Shown here in pieces: positions 24,945 to 34,113 of a stretch of DNA of 64,000 bases. The notes under the pieces are model-generated. The model worked only from the letters and a program-made list of their open reading frames with translations, was not told where the DNA came from and made no database searches. The position numbers and the translations under genes were made by a program. Where the stretch lies: assembly GCF_016591975.1 (NCBI RefSeq), contig NZ_AP024169.1, positions 458,001 to 522,000 of the forward strand. The letters run 5' to 3'. Positions within the stretch are counted from its first letter, which is position 1. Each line of letters opens with the position of its first letter. The stretch is from Anaeromicropila herbilytica. GTDB taxonomy: Bacteria; Bacillota; Clostridia; Lachnospirales; Lachnospiraceae.

Positions 24945-25553
24945 ATGATTGAAACAGATGAATGGAGTGTATATTTTGAACATTCCAATACGAATCCACC
25001 AAGCGATACAGCAATAAATGCTTTAAAAGAATTGAAAAATCTTAAAGGAGAAATGATCGACCTGGGTTGTGGTGCAGGAGTAGACGCATTATACTTTCTT
25101 GAAAATGGGTGGAATGTAACAGCAATTGATAGAGAGATAGATTTCATAACAAACATTAGGGAGAAAATGCCTGAAAAGCTTCAGAAAAGATTCCAGATAA
25201 AAAAGATGTTATTTGAAGAGTTGAAGATACAGAATGCTATAGATTGCATTTGTGCTAACTATAGTCTGCCATTTTGTAATCCGAGCTATTTTGGCGTAAT
25301 GTGGGAGGCAATTGTACATAGTATCAAGAGTGGAGGAATATTTTCTGGGGTATTTTTCGGAGATAGAGATGATTGGGCATTAAATTTTCCAGAACGCACA
25401 TTTCACTCAAAAGAACATGTAATTGATATGTTTAATCAATTCCACATTATTGATATGATGGAAGATGAATATGAGGGGAAGTGTTGTAATATACATGGTA
25501 ATCCCATTCCAAAGCACTGGCACATTATTAGGGTAATTGCTCGTAAAATATAA
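24945..25553 (+). CDS. SAM-dependent methyltransferase
   Basis: 202 residues with TGGAGG 6-7 nt before the ATG. MIDLGCGAGVDALYFLENGW (residues about 37-56) is the SAM-binding loop, followed by AIDREIDFI and by CANYSLPFCN. The layout is that of small-molecule methyltransferases of the TehB/UbiE type. It lies just after the MerR-methyltransferase fusion with no terminator between, so it is probably controlled by the MerR promoter at 23812. Confidence 0.85.
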   Translation: MIETDEWSVYFEHSNTNPPSDTAINALKELKNLKGEMIDLGCGAGVDALYFLENGWNVTAIDREIDFITNIREKMPEKLQKRFQIKKMLFEELKIQNAIDCICANYSLPFCNPSYFGVMWEAIVHSIKSGGIFSGVFFGDRDDWALNFPERTFHSKEHVIDMFNQFHIIDMMEDEYEGKCCNIHGNPIPKHWHIIRVIARKI

Positions 25554-25626
25554 ATTATTGTTAATACTTTTAATAACTTAGATTCAAACTTTGAATTATA
25601 GTAATTAAGACAACTTAACCTTTAAA

Positions 25627-25646
25627 TTTATCAAATATTTGATAAA
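25627..25646. promoter_or_regulatory. 20-bp perfect palindrome before the nitroreductase gene
   Basis: TTTATCAAATATTTGATAAA is a perfect dyad 48 bp before the start codon. It is bracketed by a longer inverted pair (ATTCAAACTTTG near 25581 and CAAGTTTGAG near 25660). It may be an operator; no T-run follows, so a terminator is unlikely. Confidence 0.45.
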
Positions 25647-25693
25647 CTTATTAACTGTCAAGTTTGAGTTATATATTCTAATGGAGGAATAAT

Positions 25694-26512
25694 ATGAAAG
25701 AAACGTTTAATAAACCAATTCAAGAGATTATCAAAATGAGATATTCCGTAAGAAGTTATAACAATAAAGGGTTAACACCTGATGCAAGGCAAAAGATTCT
25801 TTCTTATATTGAAGAAATAAATCAATCTGAAGGTATTTTCGGCGGTAGGATAAGGGTTAAGCTAATTCAGAGAGATGACGGTGATAAGGAAATAAAATTA
25901 GGTACCTATGGTGTGATAAAAGGAGCGAAGGATTATCTGGGTGTCGCTTGCCAAAGTACAGATAATAATCTTGTGGATTTAGGATTCTTATTCGAAAAAC
26001 TAGTATTATACTGTACCTCAATTGCTCTAGGAACGGTATGGATGGGCGGTACATTTAGCAAAGGTAATTTTGCAAAGGCAATGAATCTAGAAGAGAACGA
26101 GATACTTCCAATCATCTCACCAGTTGGAATAGAAGGTAACAACAAATCAATTCTCGCAAAGATGCTTAGTAAGAACTCTTTAAAGAGAAGAGAGTATACA
26201 GATATATTTTTTAATAAAAATTTTAATACACCTTTAACCTATAAGGAAGCAGATGAATATCAAGATGCATTAGAGATGGTGCGCCTTGCACCATCAGCTA
26301 TGAATAAGCAACCTTGGAGAGTGGTAAAGGAAGATAAGAATATTCATTTCTATTCCGCAGGGAAAGCCGAGATGAGCCATGTCGATATTGGAATTGCATT
26401 ATGTCATTTTTACTACTCTGTAATTGAGAACGGGTTAAACGGAGAATTTAAGATACTTAGCGGCAAGGATAACGATAAGTATACCTATGTAATTACGTGG
26501 TGTGGTTTGTAA
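25694..26512 (+). CDS. Nitroreductase family protein (TM1586-type)
   Basis: 272 residues. IIKMRYSVRSYNNK at residues about 12-25 is the FMN phosphate-binding start of the fold. GVIKGAKDYLGVACQ and LEKLVLYCTSIALGTVWMGG follow, and MVRLAPSAMNKQPWRVV is the second FMN-binding block (residues about 195-212). The pattern matches the TM1586 nitroreductase subfamily of two-domain proteins. Expected role: NAD(P)H-dependent reduction of nitro compounds or quinones in the cytoplasm. Single gene with ATGGAGG before the start. Confidence 0.85.
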   Translation: MKETFNKPIQEIIKMRYSVRSYNNKGLTPDARQKILSYIEEINQSEGIFGGRIRVKLIQRDDGDKEIKLGTYGVIKGAKDYLGVACQSTDNNLVDLGFLFEKLVLYCTSIALGTVWMGGTFSKGNFAKAMNLEENEILPIISPVGIEGNNKSILAKMLSKNSLKRREYTDIFFNKNFNTPLTYKEADEYQDALEMVRLAPSAMNKQPWRVVKEDKNIHFYSAGKAEMSHVDIGIALCHFYYSVIENGLNGEFKILSGKDNDKYTYVITWCGL

Positions 26513-26530
26513 TTATGAGCATCCCCTTTT

Positions 26531-27802
26531 TTATAGTGGAATCAATGTGGTAACACAAAATTCCTCATCCGTATAAGCTATCTCTATCGTACCATGATAA
26601 CGATTTACAATATCTTTGATATTCTTAAGGCCGAAACCGTGAGATTCAGAATCTTTTTTATTAGTTTGAATTCTACCATTCTTTTTAATAATTGTATTAT
26701 CTCTTGTGTTTTTGATTTCATAGCTAAAGAATCCGTTGAAGCATCGTGCCTTTACTGAAATGTTTCTCTTTGATATATTGGGAACCTGCATACTGGCTTC
26801 AAGCGCATTATCCAGTGTATTCGCAATTAGAGAGCATAGACTGATACTATCAATCCCAATATTGTTGTCTATGTCTATTAGAAAGTAGCACTTGATGTGA
26901 TGCTCTTTGGCAAGAATATATTTTGTATTTAGGATAGCATTAATTATACTGTTTTGGCAGAACATTTGTTGGTCAGTTGCAAATTCATCGGAAAGATTAG
27001 AAAGATATTCTGACGCCTGTTTCGTTTCCTGATTTGCTAAAAATGTATGAATGACGTTCAAATGATTTTTCATATCATGTCGAAGTTTGCGAATGTTCTG
27101 CTGGTTATTATCTAGTTCTTCGTAATAGGACTGCTGATATTTTAATATTTGTACTTCAGATGCTGTTTTCATTGTCTGTGAGATGTAGGAACAAAGATAA
27201 CAGGTTCCTAGACCAGTAAAGATGCAGGAAATACAGGCAGGATAGGTAAGATAGGAGGTGGCTGAATCACTATTATAGATGATAGTGATAATTCCAATAA
27301 AGGAAGTAATACAGACAGCATCTATAATAAACCACATTTTACTTGTGAGATTTAGTGAAATATCAACAATCCATTTCCTAGTAAAACGGTAGATAAGGTA
27401 CCAGAAAGGGATTCTAAGAGCTAATGTAAAGCTAGATAATATAGCTTCAGCAATAGGAGTCATGCTTTCATGAAATATATATTTCCAGATTAATAAGCCC
27501 ATGTCCTGTGTCATATAGTTAATAGACACAATGATTGGATAAAAGACCAGACTGCAGGAAAGGTTGTGCACGTAATTCTTAGAGCAAAAAAGTAATATTA
27601 CCAACAGAAATTCAAACAGAATAGCCATGCATCCAGTTATCTCTTCTGGGAAAATGACAGTATCAGAAGTATACAATACAAGAAGGAAAAGTAGTGGTTT
27701 CACCCATTTGGATTCTTTTAATATTAACAGCTCTTTTAGAATGTTATATAGAAAGAGAGAATAAGTAATGCAGATTATAACTTTTATGATGATTTCACCC
27801 AT
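26531..27802 (-). CDS. AgrC-like sensor histidine kinase (GHKL)
   Basis: 423 residues. The first 210 residues are six or seven transmembrane segments. A coiled helix then carries KLRHDMKNHLNVIHTFL, the H-box with phospho-accepting histidine (about residue 240). The ATPase N-box is NTLDNALEAS, and GFGLKNIKDIV is the G-box. This architecture is that of peptide-sensing AgrC/ComD kinases. It is 15 nt downstream of the response-regulator gene, with which it forms a two-component pair. Confidence 0.88.
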   Translation of the reverse strand: MGEIIIKVIICITYSLFLYNILKELLILKESKWVKPLLFLLVLYTSDTVIFPEEITGCMAILFEFLLVILLFCSKNYVHNLSCSLVFYPIIVSINYMTQDMGLLIWKYIFHESMTPIAEAILSSFTLALRIPFWYLIYRFTRKWIVDISLNLTSKMWFIIDAVCITSFIGIITIIYNSDSATSYLTYPACISCIFTGLGTCYLCSYISQTMKTASEVQILKYQQSYYEELDNNQQNIRKLRHDMKNHLNVIHTFLANQETKQASEYLSNLSDEFATDQQMFCQNSIINAILNTKYILAKEHHIKCYFLIDIDNNIGIDSISLCSLIANTLDNALEASMQVPNISKRNISVKARCFNGFFSYEIKNTRDNTIIKKNGRIQTNKKDSESHGFGLKNIKDIVNRYHGTIEIAYTDEEFCVTTLIPL

Positions 27803-27817
27803 GATAGATTCCCTCCT

Positions 27818-28522
27818 TTAATTTAGCATATATTTGGCGTAAGCAATGGCTAAATCCTCCTTGCAGGAACGGCTGACAGGGAGAGTTTCACCGTTAATAA
27901 CCGTTGTATTGCCGTTAAGCGTGTTAAGATATCGTAAGTTAATTATGTATCGATTATGAATACGAACAAAGCAGATTGGTAGTTGTTTCTCAATATCGCT
28001 TAGTTTCCCATAGAAAGTATGGGTGTCCGTTTCTGTAACAACATGAACAGTATGACGTTCACTGTATAAATATTGAATGGTCTGATAAGGCAGACGGATA
28101 CTACCTGTGCGTTGCTCAATCAGGATACAAGATTCTTGCGTCACATCCAGATCTTTTAGGGCAGTATGTAGAACGTCAATAATTTTGGTCTTTTCATAAG
28201 GTTTCATCACGTAGTTTAATGCCCGTACTTCGTACCCCTGAAACACAAAATCAGAGTAAGAGGTTACAAATATAATAAGAGCAGAAGGAGATTTCATTCT
28301 GATTTCCTTTGCTATTTCTATCCCGTTTTTTCTCTTCATTTCAATATCTAGAAAAATAATCTGCTTGTCTAGGTTATTCTCATAATTCATAATTAAGTCT
28401 TCTCCACAGGAAAATTCATTCATATGAAAAGAAATACCACACAAGTCAAGTTCTGTTCCGATGATCTGTTTTAAATCGTTACGGAACACTTTTTCATCAT
28501 CGCATATATATATCTGTAACAT
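27818..28522 (-). CDS. LytTR-family response regulator
   Basis: 234 residues from MLQIYICDDEKVF (start at 28522, AAAGG upstream; the longer frame adds 12 non-conserved residues). The receiver domain has CDDE and the phospho-acceptor IIFLDIEMK (about residue 57), then VTSYSDFVFQGYEV and LNYVMKPYEK. Residues about 130-234 form a LytTR DNA-binding domain (FVRIHNRYIINLRYL). Direct repeats lie in the divergent intergenic region, suggesting it activates the ABC exporter next door. Confidence 0.88.
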   Translation of the reverse strand: MLQIYICDDEKVFRNDLKQIIGTELDLCGISFHMNEFSCGEDLIMNYENNLDKQIIFLDIEMKRKNGIEIAKEIRMKSPSALIIFVTSYSDFVFQGYEVRALNYVMKPYEKTKIIDVLHTALKDLDVTQESCILIEQRTGSIRLPYQTIQYLYSERHTVHVVTETDTHTFYGKLSDIEKQLPICFVRIHNRYIINLRYLNTLNGNTTVINGETLPVSRSCKEDLAIAYAKYMLN

Positions 28523-28684
28523 TAATAATCCAGCCTTTCGTATCGTACTAATGACCATATTATACTATAACTGTAAATTTTATTCATCTAAAATGTAATT
28601 AAATGATTATTAAAGTACTTACTTTAATGAATTTAATATCAAAACTATTTATATTATGCAATTACCTTAGAAAAGTAGTAATAG

Positions 28685-28710
28685 TATGGTTCAAAAAGTA
28701 TCGTTCAAAA
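28685..28710 (+). promoter_or_regulatory. Direct repeats between the two-component and ABC genes
   Basis: TATGGTTCAAAA (28685) and TATCGTTCAAAA (28699) recur with a 14-nt period, about 95 bp before the ABC ATPase gene. A repeated GTT-containing motif fits a LytTR-type target. The 28523-28803 gap holds no gene. Confidence 0.4.
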
Positions 28711-28803
28711 CTTGTTTAAATAGATACCAAACTTGCAAGTTCACAAGATAGAAAACGAGAGGTAGTAATTATAGAATAAAAGAAAAACACTGGAGGTATA
28801 AAT

Positions 28804-29562
28804 ATGTTACAGGTAAAGCATTTATATAAAAGTTACCAGAGTGGAACAATTAAATATGAGGTATTAAAAGACGTAAGTTTTGAAGTAATGGAAGGAGAAT
28901 TCGTAGCAGTGATGGGGCCGTCAGGAAGTGGTAAGACGACACTTCTAAACTGCATTTCCTGCTTTATCCCTTACGATAATGGTGAAATCTTACTGAAAGG
29001 AACCAGTCTTTCAAAACTGAACGAAAAGCAGATTGCAAAAGTAAGAAATGAAAAATTAGGATTTGTGTTCCAGGACTTTATGTTATTAGATGGACTGACT
29101 GTCTTTGAAAATGTATGCATTCCAAAAATTATTGATGAAGCGCCTTATGAAGAGATGGAGAAAAAGGCTGAAAATTTATTGAAACTATTTGGTATTGATG
29201 ATATCAAAGATAAATATCCCGCAGAGATCTCAGGTGGACAAAAACAGCGAACTGCCGTGGCAAGGGCATTAATGAATAATCCTTTTCTAATTCTTGCCGA
29301 TGAGCCAACCGGAAATCTTGACAGCAAGTCTAGTGAAGCTGTAATCGGAGCATTTGTAAAAGCGCAGAAAGAAATGAAGGCAACCACATTTATGGTAACG
29401 CATGATAGCTTCTCGGCTAGTTATTGTGACAGGGTGATTGTAATGAAGGATGGAAAAATATACAAAGAGCTGATAAGAAGTGGGAGCCAACGAATGTTCA
29501 TGGATAGACTTCTAGAAGTATTAGGAGCAATGAATGGTGGTGATGAGCATGACTGTAAATAA
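28804..29562 (+). CDS. ABC transporter ATPase (BceA/MacB type)
   Basis: 252 residues; TGGAGG lies 7 nt before the ATG. Walker A is GPSGSGKTTLLN (residues about 38-49), the Q-loop FVFQDFMLLDGL, the signature ISGGQKQRTAVARAL, Walker B LILADEPTGNLDS and the switch histidine VTHD. It is the energy-coupling subunit of the MacB/BceA/LolD group. The permease gene overlaps its 3' end by 29 nt with its own AGGAG, so the two subunits are translationally coupled. Confidence 0.92.
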   Translation: MLQVKHLYKSYQSGTIKYEVLKDVSFEVMEGEFVAVMGPSGSGKTTLLNCISCFIPYDNGEILLKGTSLSKLNEKQIAKVRNEKLGFVFQDFMLLDGLTVFENVCIPKIIDEAPYEEMEKKAENLLKLFGIDDIKDKYPAEISGGQKQRTAVARALMNNPFLILADEPTGNLDSKSSEAVIGAFVKAQKEMKATTFMVTHDSFSASYCDRVIVMKDGKIYKELIRSGSQRMFMDRLLEVLGAMNGGDEHDCK

Positions 29563-31660
29563 GGTGTGGGAGAAGTTAAGGAAAAAGAATAGAGAGCCTT
29601 ACCAACAGTTTGAGTTCTGTGTGGGATTTGCAGTAATGCTAATTAGTTCTTATCTAATTATGCTATATAGTCCATTAATACAGAGAACACTTCCAGAAGG
29701 CGGAGACTCCAGAATGCAAGTATCCATGATCTTTGTCGTGGCCGCAGCAGGATGTGTTATTTTTGTTATTTATGCAGCAGGTATGTTTTTACGGTATAAA
29801 AGTAAGGAAGTGGGAGTGTTTCTTGCACTCGGAATGGATAAAGGGAGAATCAAAAAAGCATTGCTAGGTGAGATTGCAAGATGCATGTTTAAAACAGCTG
29901 TGATTGGTATAGTCGCAGGAAGTCTGATGGCATTGCTAATAGGAAAAGTGTTTGAACAGATTGCAAAAAGGGTTACCAACTATTCCTTTGAATTTACCGT
30001 AAAAGGAATAACGTTCGGGATTATGTATGCCCTAATTATTACGGTTGTTATTATGATTATGGTATTCCGTTTTATGAAGAAAACGAACATAATGGATATA
30101 TTGAATGAACAAAGAAAACAAGAACCTATAAAGAAGATGGTAACATCAACATATCTAGTAAGTGGAATTGCTCTGTCAGTAATAGGGGTGTTTGTAGGCT
30201 ACATATTGCCAGCGGTTGTGATAAGATTTATGCACCATTATCTTGGTGGCTGGACAAATATTTTTTACATTCTTGTTCTAATCGGATTGTATCGAATTAT
30301 GGTCTATTCCGTTTCCTGTCACAGAAAAGGAGGGAATCCACAGAAGTATTATAGAAATATGATTTCCTATGGAATGCTAAAATTCATGGGAAGATCAATT
30401 GTTCGAAATATGATGGTAATTACACTTTTAGTTGTGGGAGGGCTATTCTCAGCATTCTACATTCCGTTAAATAATAGCAGTATGCAGGAAATATTAGGCC
30501 AGTACGAGGATATGTACTCTTATTCTTATACGGAGGATGCAAAAGAAGTTACACAAAAAGAGGTAGAAGCTTTGGCTATGAAATATAACGTAGAGATAAA
30601 GAATTATCGAGAAGCCAGGTTTCTTCAAGTTCTAGGAAGTGGTGTGAATCGAGATAACGTAGATAAAAGTGGAAAACTAGAAGAAATCTATCAGAAAAAA
30701 TATGTGGTATACGAATGCATCAGCGCGAGTCAGTATGAAAGATTGACTGGACAGAAAAAAGATGTGGCAGAGGGGACTTATTATATGATTCAAAGCCCTA
30801 ATGTTCGGGAGAATATTTTTAATCATTTTGATGATATGGATCAGTTATATCTTGATAAGGAACAGTTATATATGCCAATGAAGTATGCAGGAAATCTAAC
30901 TTATCAATGCTTGGTTAATGGAAGAGGATATGATGAAAATGCCAGATTCGTAATCAGTGATCAGGATTATGGACGAATAAAAGCTGGGACTGCACAGTAT
31001 TTAGCTGTTAAGCAAGTTTTATTTGATAATACAAAAGGCAAACAGGCAGTTTCTTTTGCCAATGAATTATATAAAAAATTTGCAGATCAGATGTCGGATA
31101 AGATGAACGTCTCTGCAAACTACGATGATTATAAAGCAGAATCAGCGAAATCAGATTCCATGTATTGTATGGCGGCCACTTATGATCCGGAGAATCCAGC
31201 CATGGAAAGTGATTGGAAATATGAGCCGAATTTTCAGATATTAAAACAAGAATATGGGATGTTAACCTATGCAGTATACTTATTACTGTTCTTATATGTT
31301 TCAGTTATTTGCCTTGCAGCAGTTGGAATTATTTCATATGCAAGAAGCCAGAGTGTAGGATTAAGTAGTAGACAAGTGTTTTCAGATCTGGAGAAACTGG
31401 GGGCAAATCATTCCTATCTAACAAAACTGCTAAAGAAGCAGATTCAGAAGGTATATGTTCTTCCTACGGTACTTGGAAGCTTTGTTATATTGGTATTTGA
31501 AATTATGTTGTTAAAGTTGAATGATGGAGTGATTACAAAGGGTGAGATTTATTTGATACCAGTTTTGATGTTAGTTGTGGGTATTGTGATGTTATATCAG
31601 TTTGGCATCTATTGTTATTCAACGAAAAAAGTTAAAAAGATACTTGGATTAGAAGAATAA
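29534..31660 (+). CDS. FtsX/BceB-like ABC permease
   Basis: 708 residues. Start at 29534 is favoured by AGGAG 6 nt upstream. It has about ten transmembrane helices in the BceB order, with a large extracellular region of some 230 residues (about 320-555) between the seventh and eighth, and FtsX-like blocks at the N- and C-terminal membrane halves. BceAB-type exporters handle antimicrobial peptides and often work with a dedicated two-component pair, which is what lies divergently at 26531-28522. Confidence 0.85.
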   Translation: MVVMSMTVNKVWEKLRKKNREPYQQFEFCVGFAVMLISSYLIMLYSPLIQRTLPEGGDSRMQVSMIFVVAAAGCVIFVIYAAGMFLRYKSKEVGVFLALGMDKGRIKKALLGEIARCMFKTAVIGIVAGSLMALLIGKVFEQIAKRVTNYSFEFTVKGITFGIMYALIITVVIMIMVFRFMKKTNIMDILNEQRKQEPIKKMVTSTYLVSGIALSVIGVFVGYILPAVVIRFMHHYLGGWTNIFYILVLIGLYRIMVYSVSCHRKGGNPQKYYRNMISYGMLKFMGRSIVRNMMVITLLVVGGLFSAFYIPLNNSSMQEILGQYEDMYSYSYTEDAKEVTQKEVEALAMKYNVEIKNYREARFLQVLGSGVNRDNVDKSGKLEEIYQKKYVVYECISASQYERLTGQKKDVAEGTYYMIQSPNVRENIFNHFDDMDQLYLDKEQLYMPMKYAGNLTYQCLVNGRGYDENARFVISDQDYGRIKAGTAQYLAVKQVLFDNTKGKQAVSFANELYKKFADQMSDKMNVSANYDDYKAESAKSDSMYCMAATYDPENPAMESDWKYEPNFQILKQEYGMLTYAVYLLLFLYVSVICLAAVGIISYARSQSVGLSSRQVFSDLEKLGANHSYLTKLLKKQIQKVYVLPTVLGSFVILVFEIMLLKLNDGVITKGEIYLIPVLMLVVGIVMLYQFGIYCYSTKKVKKILGLEE

Positions 31661-31837
31661 AAAAGAATTGATATCCTATCTTAGGTTATAAGTATGAAAA
31701 ATGTTTCAGCATAAAAGTCTTTTTAAGTGAAGAAACTATGCTTATATCATTTACTCATGTACATGGAGTGTCATAAATTCTGTAATATAGAATTATAATG
31801 GCACAACTAACAAGAAAGGAACATAAGGTAAGGATAC

Positions 31838-33337
31838 ATGATAGAACATCTCATAAAGACAGAATCATTTAGTGAAGATAATAACCACAATCCAGGTTGG
31901 AATTTTGATCATAGTTATGCTAAACTCTCCTCAACTTTTTATACAAAATTAAAGCCAACCCCAGTGAAGTCTCCCCAGTTAGTTAAATTGAATATTCCAC
32001 TAGCCTTATCCCTTGGCCTTAATCCTAATCAGTTACAGAGTCAAGAATCTATTAAAGAATTTGCCGGAAATAAGATTCCACAAGGTGCTAACCCGCTTGC
32101 ACAGGCTTATGCAGGTCACCAATATGGATACTTTACCATGTTAGGTGATGGAAGAGCAATTCTATATGGAGAACATATCACTCCAAAAGGCGAAAGGTTT
32201 GATATACAACTAAAAGGTTCTGGAGAAACGCCATATTCACGAAGAGGTGATGGAAGAGCTGCGCTTGGACCAATGCTTCGTGAATATATTATTAGTGAGG
32301 CGATGTATGCGCTTGGTATTCCAACTACTCGTAGCTTAGCTGTGGTTACAACAGGAGAGAAAGTAATACGTGAAAATGTGCTTCCTGGGGCTATTTTAAC
32401 TCGCGTTGCAGCAAGTCATATTCGAGTTGGAACATTTCAATATATCGCAGCAGCAGGAAGCATTGAGGAATTAAGGGAGTTAGCGGATTATTCAATTAAA
32501 AGACACTATCCTGAGATCGAATGGGATGAGAATAGGTATCATAATTTTCTGAAAAAGGTAATTGATCGACAAGCATATCTTATTGCAAGATGGCAATCCG
32601 TAGGATTTATTCATGGGGTGATGAACACAGATAATATGACAATTAGTGGCGAAACCATTGATTATGGGCCTTGTGCTTTTATGGATACTTACAGCCCATC
32701 TACGGTTTTAAGCTCGATAGATACTCATGGACGATATGCATATGGTAATCAACCAGATATAGGACAGTGGAATCTCGCAAGATCAGCAGAAACGTTAGTT
32801 CCTTTATTAAGTGAGAAGGAGGAGGAAGGCGTTAGAACTGCGAATCTAGCATTAATGGGGTATGAAAAGGCTTTTCATGATTATTGGTTAACCAATATGA
32901 GAGGAAAATTGGGACTATATAAGCAGAATTCAGATGATGAGTTATTGATTCAAGATCTGCTACGAATTATGGATAAGAATCAATTCGATTTTACCAATAC
33001 ATTTCGTAATCTAACGCTTGATAAGCCAAAAGATTCTATCATAAATGGAGTTAGCGAGTATGGTGAGTGGTATGATAGGTGGAAAGTTAGATTGGAGAAC
33101 CAAGACAAGACCAAGGATGAAGTACACCAAATGATGAGAAGGAATAATCCTTCGGTGATTCCAAGAAATCACCGAGTGGAAGAGGCATTAGAAGCTGCAG
33201 TGGGTGGAGATTATAGTGTTATGGATAGACTTTTAGAGGCTATCTCAAAGCCATATGATTATACCAATGATCAGGAGGAATATACAACGGTACCTGAGAA
33301 AACAGATAAATGTTACCGCACTTTTTGCGGAACTTAA
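31838..33337 (+). CDS. selO: Protein adenylyltransferase SelO (YdiU family)
   Basis: 499 residues, the normal length. QLKGSGETPYSRRGDGRAAL and LGPMLREYIISEAMYALGIP are the signature SelO blocks; GVMNTDNMTISGETIDYGPC carries the catalytic asparagine/aspartate pair near residue 265. SelO transfers AMP to protein side chains using a kinase fold in an inverted ATP orientation (established for the family). The end, CYRTFCGT, keeps cysteine where eukaryotic members have selenocysteine. Single gene with a strong terminator. Confidence 0.93.
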   Translation: MIEHLIKTESFSEDNNHNPGWNFDHSYAKLSSTFYTKLKPTPVKSPQLVKLNIPLALSLGLNPNQLQSQESIKEFAGNKIPQGANPLAQAYAGHQYGYFTMLGDGRAILYGEHITPKGERFDIQLKGSGETPYSRRGDGRAALGPMLREYIISEAMYALGIPTTRSLAVVTTGEKVIRENVLPGAILTRVAASHIRVGTFQYIAAAGSIEELRELADYSIKRHYPEIEWDENRYHNFLKKVIDRQAYLIARWQSVGFIHGVMNTDNMTISGETIDYGPCAFMDTYSPSTVLSSIDTHGRYAYGNQPDIGQWNLARSAETLVPLLSEKEEEGVRTANLALMGYEKAFHDYWLTNMRGKLGLYKQNSDDELLIQDLLRIMDKNQFDFTNTFRNLTLDKPKDSIINGVSEYGEWYDRWKVRLENQDKTKDEVHQMMRRNNPSVIPRNHRVEEALEAAVGGDYSVMDRLLEAISKPYDYTNDQEEYTTVPEKTDKCYRTFCGT

Positions 33338-33340
33338 TAT

Positions 33341-33390
33341 AAGAACCACAGTAGGATTAGAGCTATTTATAGTCAAACTGTGGTTCTTTC
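33341..33390 (+). terminator. Terminator of selO
   Basis: AAGAACCACAGT pairs with ACTGTGGTTCTT and is followed by TTC. It begins 4 nt after the stop codon. Confidence 0.8.
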
Positions 33391-33549
33391 TGCATATAAT
33401 GTGGATTAAATTGTGCTTGAAAGTAAAACTTGTGGATTAAAAGTGTTGCACATAAGCATTGTTCTTCGATATTTATATAAGTATGAATAGACATTACATG
33501 TAGCTAATGGGATAATAGATGCAATAATATAATTAAGGAGACTAATACT

Positions 33550-33867
33550 ATGAAATTAATAATGTATGGGACAGAAATATGTCCAGACTGTGTAAAAGCG
33601 AAAGAAGCACTTATGAATTCTAAGGATATTGAATTAGATTATAGAAATATTACAGACAATACTGCAACTTTAAAAGAATTCTTATCTTATCGCGATCATG
33701 ATGAATTATTTACACAAGTAAAGGAAGATGGTAGAATTGGAATTCCTTTTTTTATCTTAGAAGATGGAACAAAGACTTTGGAGATATCAGACTTTATTCT
33801 ACTTGATACAATTGAAGATGATAATACAAAGAATTCATGCTCAATTGATGGAAAAGGACATTGCTAA
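33550..33867 (+). CDS. Glutaredoxin-like thiol protein
   Basis: 105 residues. MKLIMYGTEICPDCVKAKEA carries the redox CPDC motif at residues about 11-14 of a thioredoxin fold. IGIPFFILEDG is the cis-proline region that binds thiol substrates. Two further cysteines lie at the C-terminus (CSIDGKGHC). It should reduce disulfides in the cytoplasm. AAGGAG lies 10 nt before the ATG. Confidence 0.82.
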   Translation: MKLIMYGTEICPDCVKAKEALMNSKDIELDYRNITDNTATLKEFLSYRDHDELFTQVKEDGRIGIPFFILEDGTKTLEISDFILLDTIEDDNTKNSCSIDGKGHC

Positions 33868-34055
33868 GAGAGCATTATAATGTAGCACACGTAAGATAGT
33901 AATTATCTATGATAATTAATTTTATAAGAGAGTTATTAAAAAAATCTTAATAACTCTGTAATTGACGTGAGAAATCATATGTAGTACAGTAAAGATAATT
34001 TATGAAATATTTTTTATTACTGTAACTAGTATACTTAGGATATATTTTCCGTCAA

Positions 34056-34093
34056 AAATAAGTTTAGCTAAAGGTAAACTTACAACTTATTTT
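34056..34093. promoter_or_regulatory. Leader hairpin before the AI-2E family gene
   Basis: AAGTTTA pairs with TAAACTT around a short loop, and outer AAATAAGT pairs with ACTTATTT. A second hairpin at 33929-33957 (AGAGTTATTAA/TTAATAACTCT) closes the preceding gap. Either may be a terminator or leader structure. Confidence 0.4.
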
Positions 34094-34113
34094 GAGGAAG
34101 AAAGGTGTTTACA

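Noticed and set aside
31838..33337. Possible selenocysteine at the SelO C-terminus
   Set aside because: The gene ends in TAA after CYRTFCGT with no in-frame TGA, so cysteine is used.
33255..33440. Frameshifted extension of SelO
   Set aside because: The main frame already has the full family length and ends right before a perfect terminator; the other frame is chance.
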